Below, piece by piece: positions 47,344 to 57,730 of a stretch of DNA of 64,000 nt. The stretch is from Mesorhizobium sp. B2-1-8 (GTDB lineage Bacteria > Pseudomonadota > Alphaproteobacteria > Rhizobiales > Rhizobiaceae), in the NCBI RefSeq assembly GCF_006442545.2, contig NZ_CP083952.1, forward strand, positions 4,193,501 through 4,257,500, in the 5' to 3' direction. The position numbers and the translations under genes were made by a program. How positions within the stretch are numbered: the stretch's first letter is position 1; each line of letters opens with the position of its first letter. The notes beneath the pieces are model-generated. The model worked only from the letters and a program-made list of their open reading frames with translations. It ran no database searches and was not told where the DNA came from.

Positions 47344-48983
47344 CAGGCTTCGTCCTTGTGGGGACTGAATGTCTCGTGCTGCAACCCTTTCATCGCATAG
47401 TCATAAGCGGGCCGGCTGACGCTCGGCATGGTGTCGAAATTGTGCGGCGGAGGTGGTGAAGCCGTCTGCCATTCGAGCCCGGTCGCGCTCCACGGGTTGG
47501 CGGGCGCTCGCGCACCTCGAAACATCGACCAGCCGAGATAGAACAACGGCATCAGGTAGCCCACCGCCAGTACCACCGCGCCGGCGGACGACAGGACATG
47601 CCAGAACTGAAATTCGGGCGGATAGGTGTGATATCGCCTCGGCATGCCGAGAAAACCGAGCACGAATTGTGGAAAGAAAGTCAGGTTGAAACCGAGGAAG
47701 GTGACAGTCGCGGCGATGCGTCCCCAGGTCTCGGAATACATGCGGCCGGTCAGTTTCGGCCACCAGAAATGCAGCCCCGCCATGTAGGCCGTCACCATGC
47801 CGCCGACCATGATGTAGTGGAAATGCGCCACGACGAAGTAGGTGTCGTGGACATGGACATCGATGGCGAGCGCCGCCAGGAACAGCCCAGCCAGCCCCCC
47901 GAAAGTGAACAGCGCCAGGAAGAACAACGCATAGAGCATCGGCGTCTCGAAGCTTATTTCGCCCTTGCGCAGCGTCAGGCTCCAGTTGAACACTTTTATC
48001 GCCGAAGGGATGGCGACGCAGAACGACAGGAACGAGAACAGTACGCCCGCATAGGCCGATTGGCCGGAGACGAACATGTGGTGGCCCCAGACGAGGAAGC
48101 CGAACACCGCGATCGCCATCGAGGACAAGGCAACGGCCTTGTAGCCGAACAACGGCCGGCGGCTGAAGCAGGGCAGCACCTCCGAAACGACGCCCATGCC
48201 GGGTAGGATCATGATGTACACGGCCGGATGCGAATAGAACCAGAACAGATGCTGGAACAGCAGCGGGTCGCCGCCGAGCGCCGGGTTGAAGATGCCGATG
48301 CCGAAGACCCGCTCGAGCACGATCAGGAGCAGCGAGGCGGCCAGTACGGGCGTTGCCAGCACCATCACCAGCGCGGTGGCGTACATCGTCCAGACAAAGA
48401 TCGGCAGCCGGAACCAGGTCAGCCCCGGCGCGCGCAGCGTATGGATGGTGACGATGAAATTGATGCCGGTCATGATCGTCGAGAAACCGACGATGAAGAC
48501 GCCAAGGGCCGCCATCGACACGAAACCATTCGCATAAAGCGTCGAGAGCGGCGTGTAGAAGGTCCAGCCCGTGTCGACGCCGCCGGCGAGCACCGAGGCC
48601 AGGGCAAAGGCACTGCCGAGGATGAACACATACCAGCTGGCGAGGTTGAGACGCGGAAAGGCGAGATCGCGCGCGCCGATCATCAATGGCAAAAGGAAAT
48701 TGCCTAACGTCCCCGGGATCGACGGCACCAGGAAGAACCACACCATGATGATGCCGTGCAGGGAGAACAGTCGGTTGTAGGTGTCGTCGGAGACGAGGTC
48801 GCCGGCAGGCGTGGCAAGCTCCACGCGCATCAGCACGGCAAAGGCGCCGCCGAGGAAGAAGAAAGCCGTGAGCGACACCAGATAGAGCCAGGCGACGCGC
48901 TTGTGGTCGGTGGTCAACAGCCATGCCGCGGGACCGGCGCCCTCGCCAAGATAGCTCGAAGGCCTCAGCGCTTCGGTGCTCAT
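47343..48983 (-). CDS. coxA: Cytochrome c oxidase subunit I
   Basis: This 546-residue haem-copper oxidase core has 12 helices. It carries the haem a ligand in [11 protein letters not shown], the CuB site and His-Tyr pair in [15 protein letters not shown], the second CuB His pair in WGHHMF, and the haem ligands in [12 protein letters not shown]. The D-channel entry [19 protein letters not shown] fits a type A proton pump. The start overlaps the coxB stop by four bases (ATGA). Confidence 0.96.
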   Translation of the reverse strand: MSTEALRPSSYLGEGAGPAAWLLTTDHKRVAWLYLVSLTAFFFLGGAFAVLMRVELATPAGDLVSDDTYNRLFSLHGIIMVWFFLVPSIPGTLGNFLLPLMIGARDLAFPRLNLASWYVFILGSAFALASVLAGGVDTGWTFYTPLSTLYANGFVSMAALGVFIVGFSTIMTGINFIVTIHTLRAPGLTWFRLPIFVWTMYATALVMVLATPVLAASLLLIVLERVFGIGIFNPALGGDPLLFQHLFWFYSHPAVYIMILPGMGVVSEVLPCFSRRPLFGYKAVALSSMAIAVFGFLVWGHHMFVSGQSAYAGVLFSFLSFCVAIPSAIKVFNWSLTLRKGEISFETPMLYALFFLALFTFGGLAGLFLAALAIDVHVHDTYFVVAHFHYIMVGGMVTAYMAGLHFWWPKLTGRMYSETWGRIAATVTFLGFNLTFFPQFVLGFLGMPRRYHTYPPEFQFWHVLSSAGAVVLAVGYLMPLFYLGWSMFRGARAPANPWSATGLEWQTASPPPPHNFDTMPSVSRPAYDYAMKGLQHETFSPHKDEA

Positions 48984-49939
48984 TGGATCGCCTCGTTCTT
49001 GGTCGCCGCCCGCGGTGAAAGCGATTTGAGATAAGCGAGCAGCATCTGCATCTCGCCCTCGTCGACAATTCCATCGAAGCTCGGCATCACCGGATCGTAG
49101 CCGGCGGCGATTTCCTTCTTCGGGTCGAGGATGGAATCGCGCAGATAGCGTTCGTCGGCGATGACGGTCTGCTGGTTGTCCAACGCCACCGGCCGTCCGA
49201 AGACCCCGGCGAGATCCGGCGCCCTCACCTTGCTGGACTTCTCATGGCAACCGGAACAGCCGAGCGCCCGAAACAGTTTTTCACCATCTGCCGCGAGCGT
49301 GTCACCCTTGCCCTGGTTTTCCAGCCACGCCGCATAATCTTCCGGCGGCATCACCGTTACCCAACCGCCCATTTCCGAATGCTGGGTGCCGCAATATTGC
49401 GCGCAGAACAGATGATAGCGCCCGGGCTCCTCGGCGATGAACCAGACATGCGTGGTGCGGCCCGGCACGGCGTCCTGCTTGACCCGGAAAGCCGGTACGA
49501 AGAAGGAGTGGATGACATCCTGCGATGCCAACGAGACGATCACCGCCTTGCCGACCGGCACATGCAGCTCGTTGATCTCGCGTTGGCCGCCGGGATGACG
49601 GAACTCCCACATCCACTGCTTGCCGAGGCCGGCGATTTCGAGCGCATCGAGTGGCGGATGTTCGCGACGCAGGAACAGCACGGCGCCCCACCCGAAGATG
49701 ACGAAGGCGATCAGCAGGCTCGCTACTGTCCAGGCCACCTCCAGGGGCAGGCTGCGCGCGCGCTCGCCGGTTCGTTCGGCCCTGGAGCCGGCGCGATATT
49801 TGATGGCATAGAAGACGACGAGGCTCGCCAGGAAGATCCCCAAGGCCGCGGTGAACGCCAGCAAGGCGTAGAACAACGTGTCGACGCTGCCGGCAATCGA
49901 CGATGCCTCGGGCGGCGTGAAGGGAATGCCGAAGCTCAA
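48980..49939 (-). CDS. coxB: Cytochrome c oxidase subunit II with fused cytochrome c domain (caa3-type)
   Basis: The protein has 319 residues. Two N-terminal helices are followed by a periplasmic cupredoxin domain with the CuA site ([16 protein letters not shown]) and a C-terminal class I cytochrome c domain with CSGCH and an axial Met in DPVMPSFDG. The fusion lets it take electrons without a separate soluble cytochrome. The start is TTG at 49939, overlapping the SCO stop as TTGA, with GGGGGAGG upstream. Confidence 0.94.
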   Translation of the reverse strand: MSFGIPFTPPEASSIAGSVDTLFYALLAFTAALGIFLASLVVFYAIKYRAGSRAERTGERARSLPLEVAWTVASLLIAFVIFGWGAVLFLRREHPPLDALEIAGLGKQWMWEFRHPGGQREINELHVPVGKAVIVSLASQDVIHSFFVPAFRVKQDAVPGRTTHVWFIAEEPGRYHLFCAQYCGTQHSEMGGWVTVMPPEDYAAWLENQGKGDTLAADGEKLFRALGCSGCHEKSSKVRAPDLAGVFGRPVALDNQQTVIADERYLRDSILDPKKEIAAGYDPVMPSFDGIVDEGEMQMLLAYLKSLSPRAATKNEAIQ

Positions 49940-50691
49940 ACCCGCCTCCCCCGCGTCAGCATGAAAAGGCTGGCGCCGAGCACCAGCAGCATTGCCAGTC
50001 CCGCTATCTTCAGAACTGCCTGTATCGTCGAGGTGTACTGCCCTTTCGAGGTATCGAAGCCGGCGCAGAGCAGGAAGACATGGTCGGCGATCGATCCCAG
50101 CCGCCCTGCCGACGCCTCGACCAGAGCGAGCCTGAGATCGCGCGGCTCGAAGGTCAGCGCTGGCAGCACCTGCGCGATCCGCCCTTGCGGCGTCAGCGCG
50201 ATGACGGCGATCGGATGGACGTATTGGGCGATGCGGTCACGCCGGTCGAAGGTGATGCCGGCCTCCGATGCAAGGAAGGCACCCGCGCCATCGGCGCTGG
50301 TCAGAAAACGCCAGGCCGACAAGCCGGCCTGACCGGCGGACCCCGCGACCTCGCTCCGGACGGAGGCCGCATCTCCGGCGGTTTCCGAAGGATCTATCGA
50401 GACGAAAAGCGCGTGATAGGTCGAAGGATCCAGGCCGGTCTTGTTCAGATCCGAGGCCACGGCCTGCTGTGTCACGCCACAAAGGTTGGGACATTTGTCA
50501 TAGCCGAAGATGACGAGCGCCGGCCGACCGTCGAGAATGCCCGATAACGGCGCCTGCTTGCCGGAGCTGTCTTGAAAAACCCGGTCGAGATCGAGTTGGG
50601 CGCCGATTTGCGGATCGAAAGAGGGTCGCGCCGCGGCACTGGCGGCAGTTGGAAGAAGCAGCAAGAGTATCAGCAGCCCCAAGCGCGTCAT
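49936..50691 (-). CDS. SCO1/SenC-type copper chaperone
   Basis: The protein has 251 residues from ATG 50691. A signal peptide or anchor (RLGLLILLLLLPTAASA) precedes a thioredoxin-like domain with the copper motif CPNLC and the distal His in QYVHPIAV. A C-terminal helix (IAGLAMLLVLGASLFML) makes it membrane-tethered. SCO proteins deliver copper to the CuA site of subunit II, which is the next gene. The start overlaps the preceding stop (ATGA). Confidence 0.9.
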   Translation of the reverse strand: MTRLGLLILLLLLPTAASAAARPSFDPQIGAQLDLDRVFQDSSGKQAPLSGILDGRPALVIFGYDKCPNLCGVTQQAVASDLNKTGLDPSTYHALFVSIDPSETAGDAASVRSEVAGSAGQAGLSAWRFLTSADGAGAFLASEAGITFDRRDRIAQYVHPIAVIALTPQGRIAQVLPALTFEPRDLRLALVEASAGRLGSIADHVFLLCAGFDTSKGQYTSTIQAVLKIAGLAMLLVLGASLFMLTRGRRV

Positions 50692-51185
50692 GGGCTCGCT
50701 CCCGTGGCCGGTGCGGCTTGGCTCGGCTGGCGCGCCTTGTCGTTTGGCTGCGCGGTGAATGATCCGGCGTGGCAATTGCTGGCCTGGGGCGCGCGTGGAA
50801 CCTGGCTTTCGAGCAAGGCGCAATCCTTACCTGCCGAAGCGGCCGCGCCCGCCCAGTCCGGCAGACCTTGCGCCGCAACCAGCTTCATCGCGTCTTCGAT
50901 TGGAATGCGCGCTATGCCGGCACCGCGGTCAACCCAGGCAAGCTTGCCGAGTTCCTCCTCTTCCTGTTTGCGGAATGCCGCGAGGTCGGCTCCCGGCAAG
51001 TGCTGTAGTGCGGGACCTGCTTGGCTGGCTTTCTCGGTATTCACCAAGGGCCGGTATGGCGCCGTATCGAAAATCAGCTTCAGCGCCAGCGCCGCAAGCG
51101 CCAGAAAGACCAGCAGGGCGATCCCAAAGAGCAGCAGGGTGCGTGGCCAGACATCACGCGTTTCGGGATGCAAGGCCTTAGCCAC
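50688..51185 (-). CDS. Uncharacterised single-span membrane protein in the ACIII-oxidase operon
   Basis: This 165-residue protein starts at GTG 51185 with AGGAGG seven bases upstream; a longer frame back to 51365 is not protein-like. A cytoplasmic N-terminus (AKALHPETRDVWPRT) leads into one helix (LLLFGIALLVFLALAALAL). A periplasmic domain follows with LQHLPGADLAAFRKQEEEEL and WVDRGAGIARIPIEDAMKLV, and a low-complexity Ala/Pro tail. It overlaps actF and the SCO gene, so it is translated with them. The family is not one I can name; similar proteins are, from memory, found in other ACIII-oxidase clusters. A role in assembling the complex is inferred only from position. Confidence 0.75.
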   Translation of the reverse strand: MAKALHPETRDVWPRTLLLFGIALLVFLALAALALKLIFDTAPYRPLVNTEKASQAGPALQHLPGADLAAFRKQEEEELGKLAWVDRGAGIARIPIEDAMKLVAAQGLPDWAGAAASAGKDCALLESQVPRAPQASNCHAGSFTAQPNDKARQPSQAAPATGASP

Positions 51186-52317
51186 GGAGCAGCCTCCTGC
51201 GCCACATAGCGATCCGATCCGGCCTCGCCCAGAGATAGAGGAAACACGCACACCACGCGCCACCCGCCCCTGCGAACGCCGCAAGGTCCGGCCAGGACAA
51301 TTGCGCGCCGGCTGCCGACAGCGACGGGCGAACGCGCCAGACGACGTCGAGGAAATGTCCGGCAAGAACGGCCGCGCCGAGCCCCAGCAGGCCGCGATGG
51401 CTGCGTTTGACCGAGCGCATGAGGAAAGCGAAGAACGGCAAGACGAATTGCAGCGCGATCAACAACCAGAGCAGATATTGCCAGCCGTCCTGGCCACGAA
51501 GCACGTACCAGTGGATTTCTTCCGGCAGGTCGCCGGCCCAGACGATCAGCCACTGCATGAAGGAGAGGTAGGCCCACATCAGCATGAAGCCGAACAGCAT
51601 GTTGGCGACGTCTTCGCCAAGCGCGACGTCCTCCTCGCCACCCGGCATCGTCTCGATCGCGCGGCCGGCGGCCAACACGACCAGAGCCGATGCGCACGCG
51701 CCAACGACTTCGGCCGCCGCTTCGAGCATCGCGTAGATGGTCGACGTGAACTCCGGCCTGATCGATAGCATCCAGTCGATCGCAAGCACTGTTACGGCCA
51801 GGCCGTGGACGATGAGTCCGATCGCATAGCCGGTGGTGGTCCCCTGTCTCGATCTGTCGCCATCAGGCTCTGTCCAGCCGATGACGAGCCAAGCGAGCAC
51901 CAGCCACGCCAGTGCGCACGCCAGGAAACGACCGATGAACAACGGCACGTTGAGATAGGCAAGTTTTTGCCGCACAGCTTCCGGCAGCATCGCAGGGTCC
52001 GCTCCCGCCCAGGGAAAGACCAGATCGAGCCGCGCAAGGATCGGCAGGAACAACAGCAACGCCACCGGCAGCGTCGCGACGATGGCGCGCAAGGGCGGAC
52101 GCAGCACGTCGCCCCAGCGACCGCCGGTCAGGCCATGGACCATCAGGACAGTCATCGCGCCAAGCGGCAATCCGACAAGGAACAGGCACATCGTCAGCCA
52201 ACCGGCAAACGTCGTGCGCGGATCGAGGAAAAGTCCGACGCCGCAAAGCAGAAGCCCTGCGGCGGCCACCACGGCCAACGGCGCAAAATATCCATCGGGC
52301 CATGCGAGACCTCTCAT
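51178..52317 (-). CDS. actF: Alternative complex III subunit ActF
   Basis: This 379-residue integral membrane subunit with about ten helices is related to ActC/NrfD. It has RGLAWPDGYFAPLAVVAAAG at the start, WMLSIRPEFTSTIYAMLEAA and FMLMWAYLSFMQWLIVWAGD. ACIII oxidises quinol and reduces a cytochrome c or directly an oxidase. ATG 52317 overlaps the actE stop (ATGA); longer frames into actE are spurious. Confidence 0.88.
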   Translation of the reverse strand: MRGLAWPDGYFAPLAVVAAAGLLLCGVGLFLDPRTTFAGWLTMCLFLVGLPLGAMTVLMVHGLTGGRWGDVLRPPLRAIVATLPVALLLFLPILARLDLVFPWAGADPAMLPEAVRQKLAYLNVPLFIGRFLACALAWLVLAWLVIGWTEPDGDRSRQGTTTGYAIGLIVHGLAVTVLAIDWMLSIRPEFTSTIYAMLEAAAEVVGACASALVVLAAGRAIETMPGGEEDVALGEDVANMLFGFMLMWAYLSFMQWLIVWAGDLPEEIHWYVLRGQDGWQYLLWLLIALQFVLPFFAFLMRSVKRSHRGLLGLGAAVLAGHFLDVVWRVRPSLSAAGAQLSWPDLAAFAGAGGAWCACFLYLWARPDRIAMWRRRLLRG

Positions 52318-52853
52318 CGCGCGGCCTCCGCGTCGAGTTTCGCGCGAAGGGTCTCCGGCAGCGCATCGGCGGGTGCATGGCGTGAATACTGCAAGGCCCT
52401 GATATAGGCGACGATCGCCCAGCGATCGGTCGGTGGCACCCGCGCGGCATAGGAGTACATCGCGCCATAGCCATTGGTGATCACATCGTAGAAATGGCGA
52501 TCGGTTGCCTTGCGCAGCGCGTCCTGATGATAGCTCGGCGGCGCCGGGAAACCACGCTGGACCACCATGCCGTGACCGTCGCCGGTGCGGCCATGACAGG
52601 GAGAGCAGAAGATGTCGAAGCGTTGCTGCCCGCGCTGGAGCAGCGCCATGGTGACCGGGTACGGAAATTTGTCCGGCGTTGCCGCGATGTCGGCGTCGCG
52701 CGCCACGGCGCCTTCGACCGGCGTCCGGGCCGACATGCCGTCGGCGAATTGCTTGCTGGCGTCGAGCGGGTTGTAACGCGGTTGGTCGGCCATGTCCTGT
52801 TTGCAGCCGGCGAGCAGCAGGAGGAATGGCACAAGTAGCGTGCGCCGTTTCAT
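52314..52853 (-). CDS. actE: Alternative complex III subunit ActE, monohaem cytochrome c lipoprotein
   Basis: The protein has 179 residues. The lipobox LLLLAGC near residue 16 gives an N-terminal lipid anchor. The cytochrome c motif FCSPCHGRTGDGHGMV follows, with a later Met/Tyr-rich region (NGYGAMYSYAARVPPTDRW). It carries electrons out of the complex on the periplasmic side. ATG 52853 overlaps the actD stop (ATGA). Confidence 0.9.
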   Translation of the reverse strand: MKRRTLLVPFLLLLAGCKQDMADQPRYNPLDASKQFADGMSARTPVEGAVARDADIAATPDKFPYPVTMALLQRGQQRFDIFCSPCHGRTGDGHGMVVQRGFPAPPSYHQDALRKATDRHFYDVITNGYGAMYSYAARVPPTDRWAIVAYIRALQYSRHAPADALPETLRAKLDAEAAR

Positions 52854-53377
52854 GCCTCCACCTCCTCGACCGTCTCCGCGCCAAGCCGCGTCAGCTGTCC
52901 CTTGGTGACGCCCTTGCGGTATTTCGGATCGGCCGCTTCGACGAGCAGGTAGAACTTGCCGCCCCGCGCATAAGTGAAGGTCTTGGCATTGAAGACTGGA
53001 TGGTAGTATCGCGGCAAACCGTTCGCCCAGAGCATGCCCACGAACCCGGCCAGGGCGGCGCCCAGGATGGCTGCCTCGAAGGCGATCACCGTAAAAGGCG
53101 GCCAGGAATGCAGCGGCCGGCCGCCGACATTGACGGGGTAGTCGATCTCGACCGAATAGAGTATCAGTGCGTAGACCAGCAGGCCGCCGGCAATGCCGCC
53201 CGCCAGCACGGCCCATGGCAGCCGAGTCCTTGGCATGCCCAAAATCCCGGCAAGGCCGCGCACCTCGAAGGGCGAGAACGCGTCCATGCGCCGGTAACCC
53301 TTGTCGCGCATCGTCCGTGCCGCTTGCGTCAGCGCATCGGGATCGGCGAATACCGCGATGACGCCATGCAGGCTCAT
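52850..53377 (-). CDS. actD: Alternative complex III subunit ActD (DUF3341)
   Basis: This 175-residue protein has an N-terminal cytosolic-type domain (LHGVIAVFADPDALTQAART, RMDAFSPFEVRG) and two membrane helices (LPWAVLAGGIAGGLLVYALI and VIAFEAAILGAALAGFVGML). A C-terminal part with LPRYYHPVFNAKTFTYARGG follows. This is the ActD pattern. ATG 53377 overlaps the actC stop (ATGA). Confidence 0.9.
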   Translation of the reverse strand: MSLHGVIAVFADPDALTQAARTMRDKGYRRMDAFSPFEVRGLAGILGMPRTRLPWAVLAGGIAGGLLVYALILYSVEIDYPVNVGGRPLHSWPPFTVIAFEAAILGAALAGFVGMLWANGLPRYYHPVFNAKTFTYARGGKFYLLVEAADPKYRKGVTKGQLTRLGAETVEEVEA

Positions 53378-54753
53378 GCGGCCCCGCTTTTCTCTTCGAC
53401 CAGTTCCTCGACCTCGAAGATGGTGATCGCCGGCAGGATGCGGATGAACAGGAAGACCAGCGCGAAGAAGGTGCCGATCGAGCCGAACAGGATGCCGAAA
53501 TCGAGCCAGGTCAGCGACTGTTCGCCCCAGGACGATGGCAGGTAATCGCGGCTCGGACCAGTCACCACGATGACGTAGCGCTCCAGCCACATGCCGATGT
53601 TGATGACGAGCGCGATCGAAAACAAAATCGGCATATTGAGCCGCACGCGGCGCTGCCAGAGCAGCTGCAGCGCGATGCAATTGCAAAACAGCATGATCCA
53701 GAACAATGGCGCGTAAGGACCAACGGCGCGCTGGACCATTATGGCGCGCTCATAAGGCTGCCCGGAATACCAGGCGAAGAATGCTTCCGACGCGTAGCCG
53801 TAGATGACGATCATGCCGGCCGCGATCATCAGCTTGGCGGCGTTCTCCATGTGGCGCAACGTGATCAGGTCTTCGACCGCGAAGGCCCAGCGCAAGGGAA
53901 TGGCGATGGTCAGCACCATGGCAAATCCGGAGAGCAGCGCGCCGGCGACGAAGTATGGCGGGAAGATCGTCGAGTGATAACCCGGTGCGATGGCAAAGGT
54001 GAAGTCGAGCGCGACGATCGAATGCACCGACACGACGAGCGGCGTGGCGAGCGCTGCCATCAGGAAATAGACGGTCCGATAGCGCGCCCAGTGGAAGGCC
54101 GAGCCGCGCCAGCCAAGCGCCAGGATGCCGTAGAAGAGTTGCGCGGCGCGTGATCTGGCGCGGTCGCGCAGCACGCCGAGATCCGGCAGCAGGCCCATGT
54201 ACCAGAACAGCAGCGAGACGGTGGCGTAAGTGGCGATCGCGGAAAAGTCCCATACCAGCGGACTGCGCCATTGCGGCCAGTGCATTTGCGTGTTGGGCAA
54301 AGGCAGCAGCCAGTAGAAGAACCATGGCCGGCCGAGATGCAGGATCGGGTAGAGCCCGGCCATTGCCACGGCAAACAGCGTCATGGCTTCGGCGAAGCGG
54401 TTGATCGAGGCGCGCCAGGGCTGGCGCAGCAAAAGCAGCACCGCCGAGATCAGCGTGCCGGCATGGCCGATGCCGATCCACCAGACGAAGCTGGAGATCA
54501 TCGTGCCCCAGGCAACGGGGATGTTGATGCCGTATGCGCCGACGCCGACCGAGATCAGATAGGTGATGGAATAGAGGAAAAGCAGTACCAAGGCGAAGCA
54601 GACGAAGAACGCGGCCCAAAAGAAGCGCGGCAGCCTGCCTTGCAGGACGATCGCGCTGATGCGGCCGCTGATCTCGGGGAAATCATGGTGGCCGCGCAGC
54701 ACCGGTGCTCGCGGCTGGGCTTTTTCGGCTCTGGCGCCGACCGCTTCAGCCAT
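53374..54753 (-). CDS. actC: Alternative complex III subunit ActC (NrfD-like quinol-binding subunit)
   Basis: This 459-residue protein has about ten transmembrane helices. Typical parts are MISSFVWWIGIGHAGTLISA, SVHSIVALDFTFAIAPGYHS, and IFPPYFVAGALLSGFAMVL. NrfD-type subunits bind quinol near the periplasmic face. ATG 54753 overlaps actB by eight bases; an upstream start at 54768 would overlap more. Confidence 0.93.
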   Translation of the reverse strand: MAEAVGARAEKAQPRAPVLRGHHDFPEISGRISAIVLQGRLPRFFWAAFFVCFALVLLFLYSITYLISVGVGAYGINIPVAWGTMISSFVWWIGIGHAGTLISAVLLLLRQPWRASINRFAEAMTLFAVAMAGLYPILHLGRPWFFYWLLPLPNTQMHWPQWRSPLVWDFSAIATYATVSLLFWYMGLLPDLGVLRDRARSRAAQLFYGILALGWRGSAFHWARYRTVYFLMAALATPLVVSVHSIVALDFTFAIAPGYHSTIFPPYFVAGALLSGFAMVLTIAIPLRWAFAVEDLITLRHMENAAKLMIAAGMIVIYGYASEAFFAWYSGQPYERAIMVQRAVGPYAPLFWIMLFCNCIALQLLWQRRVRLNMPILFSIALVINIGMWLERYVIVVTGPSRDYLPSSWGEQSLTWLDFGILFGSIGTFFALVFLFIRILPAITIFEVEELVEEKSGAA

Positions 54754-57730
54754 CGCCGGTCTCCGCACCAGGTTTGCCGGCGATCCCGGCGTTCGGATTG
54801 CTGATCTTGCCGAGATAGGTTGTGCGCGGCCGCGTGTTCAGCTCTTCGAGAAGCGCATAGCTATGCGGCGCGGCTTTCTCGCGCGATACGTGAGAATCCT
54901 TCTTTTTTAGATCCCCGAAGGTGATGGCCTGCGTCGGGCACGCCTGCTGGCAGGCGGTGACAACTTCGCCGTCGCCGATCTCACGGTTCTCGATCTGCGC
55001 GCGAATGCGCTTTTCGGCAATGCGCTGGACGCAATAGGTGCATTTTTCCATGACGCCGCGCGAACGCACGGTGACGTCAGGGTTCTGCACGGCCTGCCGT
55101 GGCCCCGCGCTGTCCTTGTCGAATTCCTGGTATTCGAGGAAATTGAAGCGACGCACCTTGTAGGGGCAGTTCTGCGAACAGTAGCGCGTGCCGATGCAGC
55201 GGTTGTAGACCTGCGCGTTCAGGCCGTCATGGGTGTGGACCGTCGCGTTGACCGGACAGACGACCTCGCACGGCGCCTTCTCGCAATGCATGCAGGGCAC
55301 CGGTTGGAAGAAGATGTCGGGGTCGTCGACAGCGCCGGCATAGTAGCGGTCGATGCGCAGCCAATGCATCTCGTGACCGAGGGCGGCTTCATCCGGTCCG
55401 ACGGTTGCGATGTTGTTCTCGGCCTGGCAAGCCGATACGCAAGCCATACAGCCGATGCAGGCCGAGAGGTCGATCGACATGCCCCAGGCTTCCTGGTCGT
55501 ATTTCCAATCGGGGTACAGCGATTCCATCGGCGCCGGCGGCACGCCTTCACGGACGAAATGCGGATTTTGCCTGAAGGCGTCGAGCGTCGCGTGTCGCAC
55601 GATCGCCCTGCCCTCCATCGCCTGATGGTGCTGGGTCGTCACCACCCGCGCCGAACTGTCGCGCGCGGTCAACGCGACGCTATCCGCAAACCATGGAGCG
55701 CCGGTGGTGCGCAAGGCAAAGGCGTCGTAACCAGCGGACAGCGCCGCGACCGAACCGACCTTGCGGCCAAAGCCAAGCGACAGCGTCACCGTGTCGTCGG
55801 GCTGTCCGGGCATGATCCAGGCCGGCGCGTCGATATCCTTGCCGCTTCGCGCCAGATTGACCATTTGCCCGTTTTCTAGTCCCAAGCGCTGCGCGGTCGC
55901 CGGTGAGATCAGTGCCGCATTGCCCCAGACAAGCTTGCTCAGTGGGCGGGGCAGTTCCTGCAGCCACGATGAATTGGCGTGACGGCCATCGCGCAGCCAA
56001 GGATCGGCCATGAAGCGGATGTCCAGCCGATCGGCAACGGAGGCATGCGGCGTGGGACCGCCGATATCCGCCGGCATCGAGACGGCGACAGGAGCAGTGA
56101 CGGTATTCGGCACGACACCATCGCGCAGTGCCTTTCGCCAAGCCGGCTCGTCCATGGCCGTCCATGTCCGACGCACCAGGGCTTGCATATCGGCATCGAA
56201 CTCACCGCCGAGCGCCGCCAGCAGTTGATGCAGGCTCTTGCCGCCGAACAGAGGTTGGATCAGCGGCTGCACGATCGAGGCCGTGCCATCATAGGCGCGG
56301 ATGTCGCTCCAACTCTCCAATTCGTGCGCGGCGGGAATGTGCCACTGCGCTAGAAATGCGGTCTCGTCGCGATAGAGCCCCCAGTGGAAGAGAAGCTTCA
56401 GCTTCAAAAAGGCCTTGCGTACATCGACGTCCGACGGCGCCGTATGCAAGGGATTGGGACCGAGCACCATGGCGCTGTCGACCGATCCGGTCGCGATGGC
56501 CTGGCAAAGCGCGGCAAGATCGCCGTCGATCGGCATGGTGTCCGGCGGCTCGATGAAGTCCAGCGTATTGCCGATGGCTCCAAGTCTGGCATTCATGGCA
56601 AAGGCAACGGCATGGACAAACGGCGTGTGATGCGCGCCAGGCATCACCAGTGCGTTGCGGCCGGCGCTGCGGAGATCGTCGACAAGCGCGTTGATCCATT
56701 CCGGGCCGAAGGGTGACAAGCTGGCCGCATGCAGGTCGCCTTCCAGGGCAGCCTTGATTGCGACGGCAACGCCCTCGACGGCACTCGGTCTGACAGCACG
56801 GCGATGATCCGCCGCCGCACCCGTGATTGTGGGTGTCGACTCGACGACGTAGAGACGGCTCATCGTGTCCGTCGATTGACGCACGCGCCGCCGCCAGGCG
56901 AAATCGCGGGCGTAGGCCAGACGCCCCGGCCCTTCGCCGAGGAAATCGGCATCAAGGCTGACGATCACATCGGCGCGGTCTAGATGGTAGATCGGCGTCA
57001 GCGGCCTGCCGAACAGCTTGGCCGTTGCCTGCTCGTTCGCGCTGGCTGCAAGCGGATCGTGCTTGAAGACGCGAAGTTTGGGATAGCGCTGCCTGAGCGA
57101 TCCGATCTGCGCCTTGGTCGTCGGCGACGTTGTTGCCTCGATCAGCAGTGCCAAACCTTGCCCGCCCGAAGCGGCCAATCCGCCGGCAAGCTTCGCCATG
57201 TCCTTGAGAAAGTCGCCGTAACCCGCCGGCTCGCCTTGCCTGAGCGGCGTACGCGACCGTTCGGGATCGAACAGCGACAGCACCGCCGCCTGCATGATCG
57301 CATCGGTAGCGCCGCGCGAGGCCGGATGATCCGGATTGCCCTCAACCTTGGTCGGCCGGCCTTCATGGCTCTCGACAACCGCGCCGATACCGTAACCATC
57401 GCTGGAGAGTGCGGTCGCATAGTAGAGCGGCTTGCCTGGAATGATGTCTTCCGGCTGGCGCACGTAAGGCACGATGCGCTCCGCTTCGCTGCAGGCGGTC
57501 AGACCGGCCAGCGAAAGCGACGCGCCCATCAGCTTCAACAAGGTGCGCCGGTCGAGACTGAACGGCAGGCGTTCGGCGATCGCTGGAAATTCCGCCTCGA
57601 CGAAGCGCCGGAACTCCGCCGTTTCGGCCAGTTCGTCCAGGCTCCGCCACGGCTCGCGTCCCGTCGCGGCCCGCCGCAATGCCGCTAGATCCGTGGCTGG
57701 GAACGGCTTGATGTCAGCGATGGCAGACAT
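54746..57730 (-). CDS. actB: Alternative complex III subunit ActB (molybdopterin-oxidoreductase-like, Fe-S)
   Basis: This 994-residue fusion has a Tat-like signal near residues 60-80 ([20 protein letters not shown]) followed by a long domain related to molybdopterin oxidoreductases, which in ACIII holds no molybdenum. The C-terminal third is ferredoxin-like with [44 protein letters not shown] and CTYCVQR, later [12 protein letters not shown], enough for four iron-sulfur clusters. It passes electrons to ActA. The start overlaps actA by 17 bases. Confidence 0.95.
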   Translation of the reverse strand: MSAIADIKPFPATDLAALRRAATGREPWRSLDELAETAEFRRFVEAEFPAIAERLPFSLDRRTLLKLMGASLSLAGLTACSEAERIVPYVRQPEDIIPGKPLYYATALSSDGYGIGAVVESHEGRPTKVEGNPDHPASRGATDAIMQAAVLSLFDPERSRTPLRQGEPAGYGDFLKDMAKLAGGLAASGGQGLALLIEATTSPTTKAQIGSLRQRYPKLRVFKHDPLAASANEQATAKLFGRPLTPIYHLDRADVIVSLDADFLGEGPGRLAYARDFAWRRRVRQSTDTMSRLYVVESTPTITGAAADHRRAVRPSAVEGVAVAIKAALEGDLHAASLSPFGPEWINALVDDLRSAGRNALVMPGAHHTPFVHAVAFAMNARLGAIGNTLDFIEPPDTMPIDGDLAALCQAIATGSVDSAMVLGPNPLHTAPSDVDVRKAFLKLKLLFHWGLYRDETAFLAQWHIPAAHELESWSDIRAYDGTASIVQPLIQPLFGGKSLHQLLAALGGEFDADMQALVRRTWTAMDEPAWRKALRDGVVPNTVTAPVAVSMPADIGGPTPHASVADRLDIRFMADPWLRDGRHANSSWLQELPRPLSKLVWGNAALISPATAQRLGLENGQMVNLARSGKDIDAPAWIMPGQPDDTVTLSLGFGRKVGSVAALSAGYDAFALRTTGAPWFADSVALTARDSSARVVTTQHHQAMEGRAIVRHATLDAFRQNPHFVREGVPPAPMESLYPDWKYDQEAWGMSIDLSACIGCMACVSACQAENNIATVGPDEAALGHEMHWLRIDRYYAGAVDDPDIFFQPVPCMHCEKAPCEVVCPVNATVHTHDGLNAQVYNRCIGTRYCSQNCPYKVRRFNFLEYQEFDKDSAGPRQAVQNPDVTVRSRGVMEKCTYCVQRIAEKRIRAQIENREIGDGEVVTACQQACPTQAITFGDLKKKDSHVSREKAAPHSYALLEELNTRPRTTYLGKISNPNAGIAGKPGAETGDG

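Noticed and set aside
47401..49074. Frame of 557 codons in another phase of coxA
   Set aside because: Arg/His-rich shadow; the coxA frame has all haem and copper ligands.
49244..50332. Plus-strand frame of 362 codons opposite coxB and SCO
   Set aside because: Antisense shadow without a ribosome-binding site or recognisable motif.
50688..51365. 225-residue version of the operon's unknown protein
   Set aside because: The first 60 residues are Arg/Ser-rich shadow of actF; GTG 51185 has a strong ribosome-binding site and gives a clean N-terminus.
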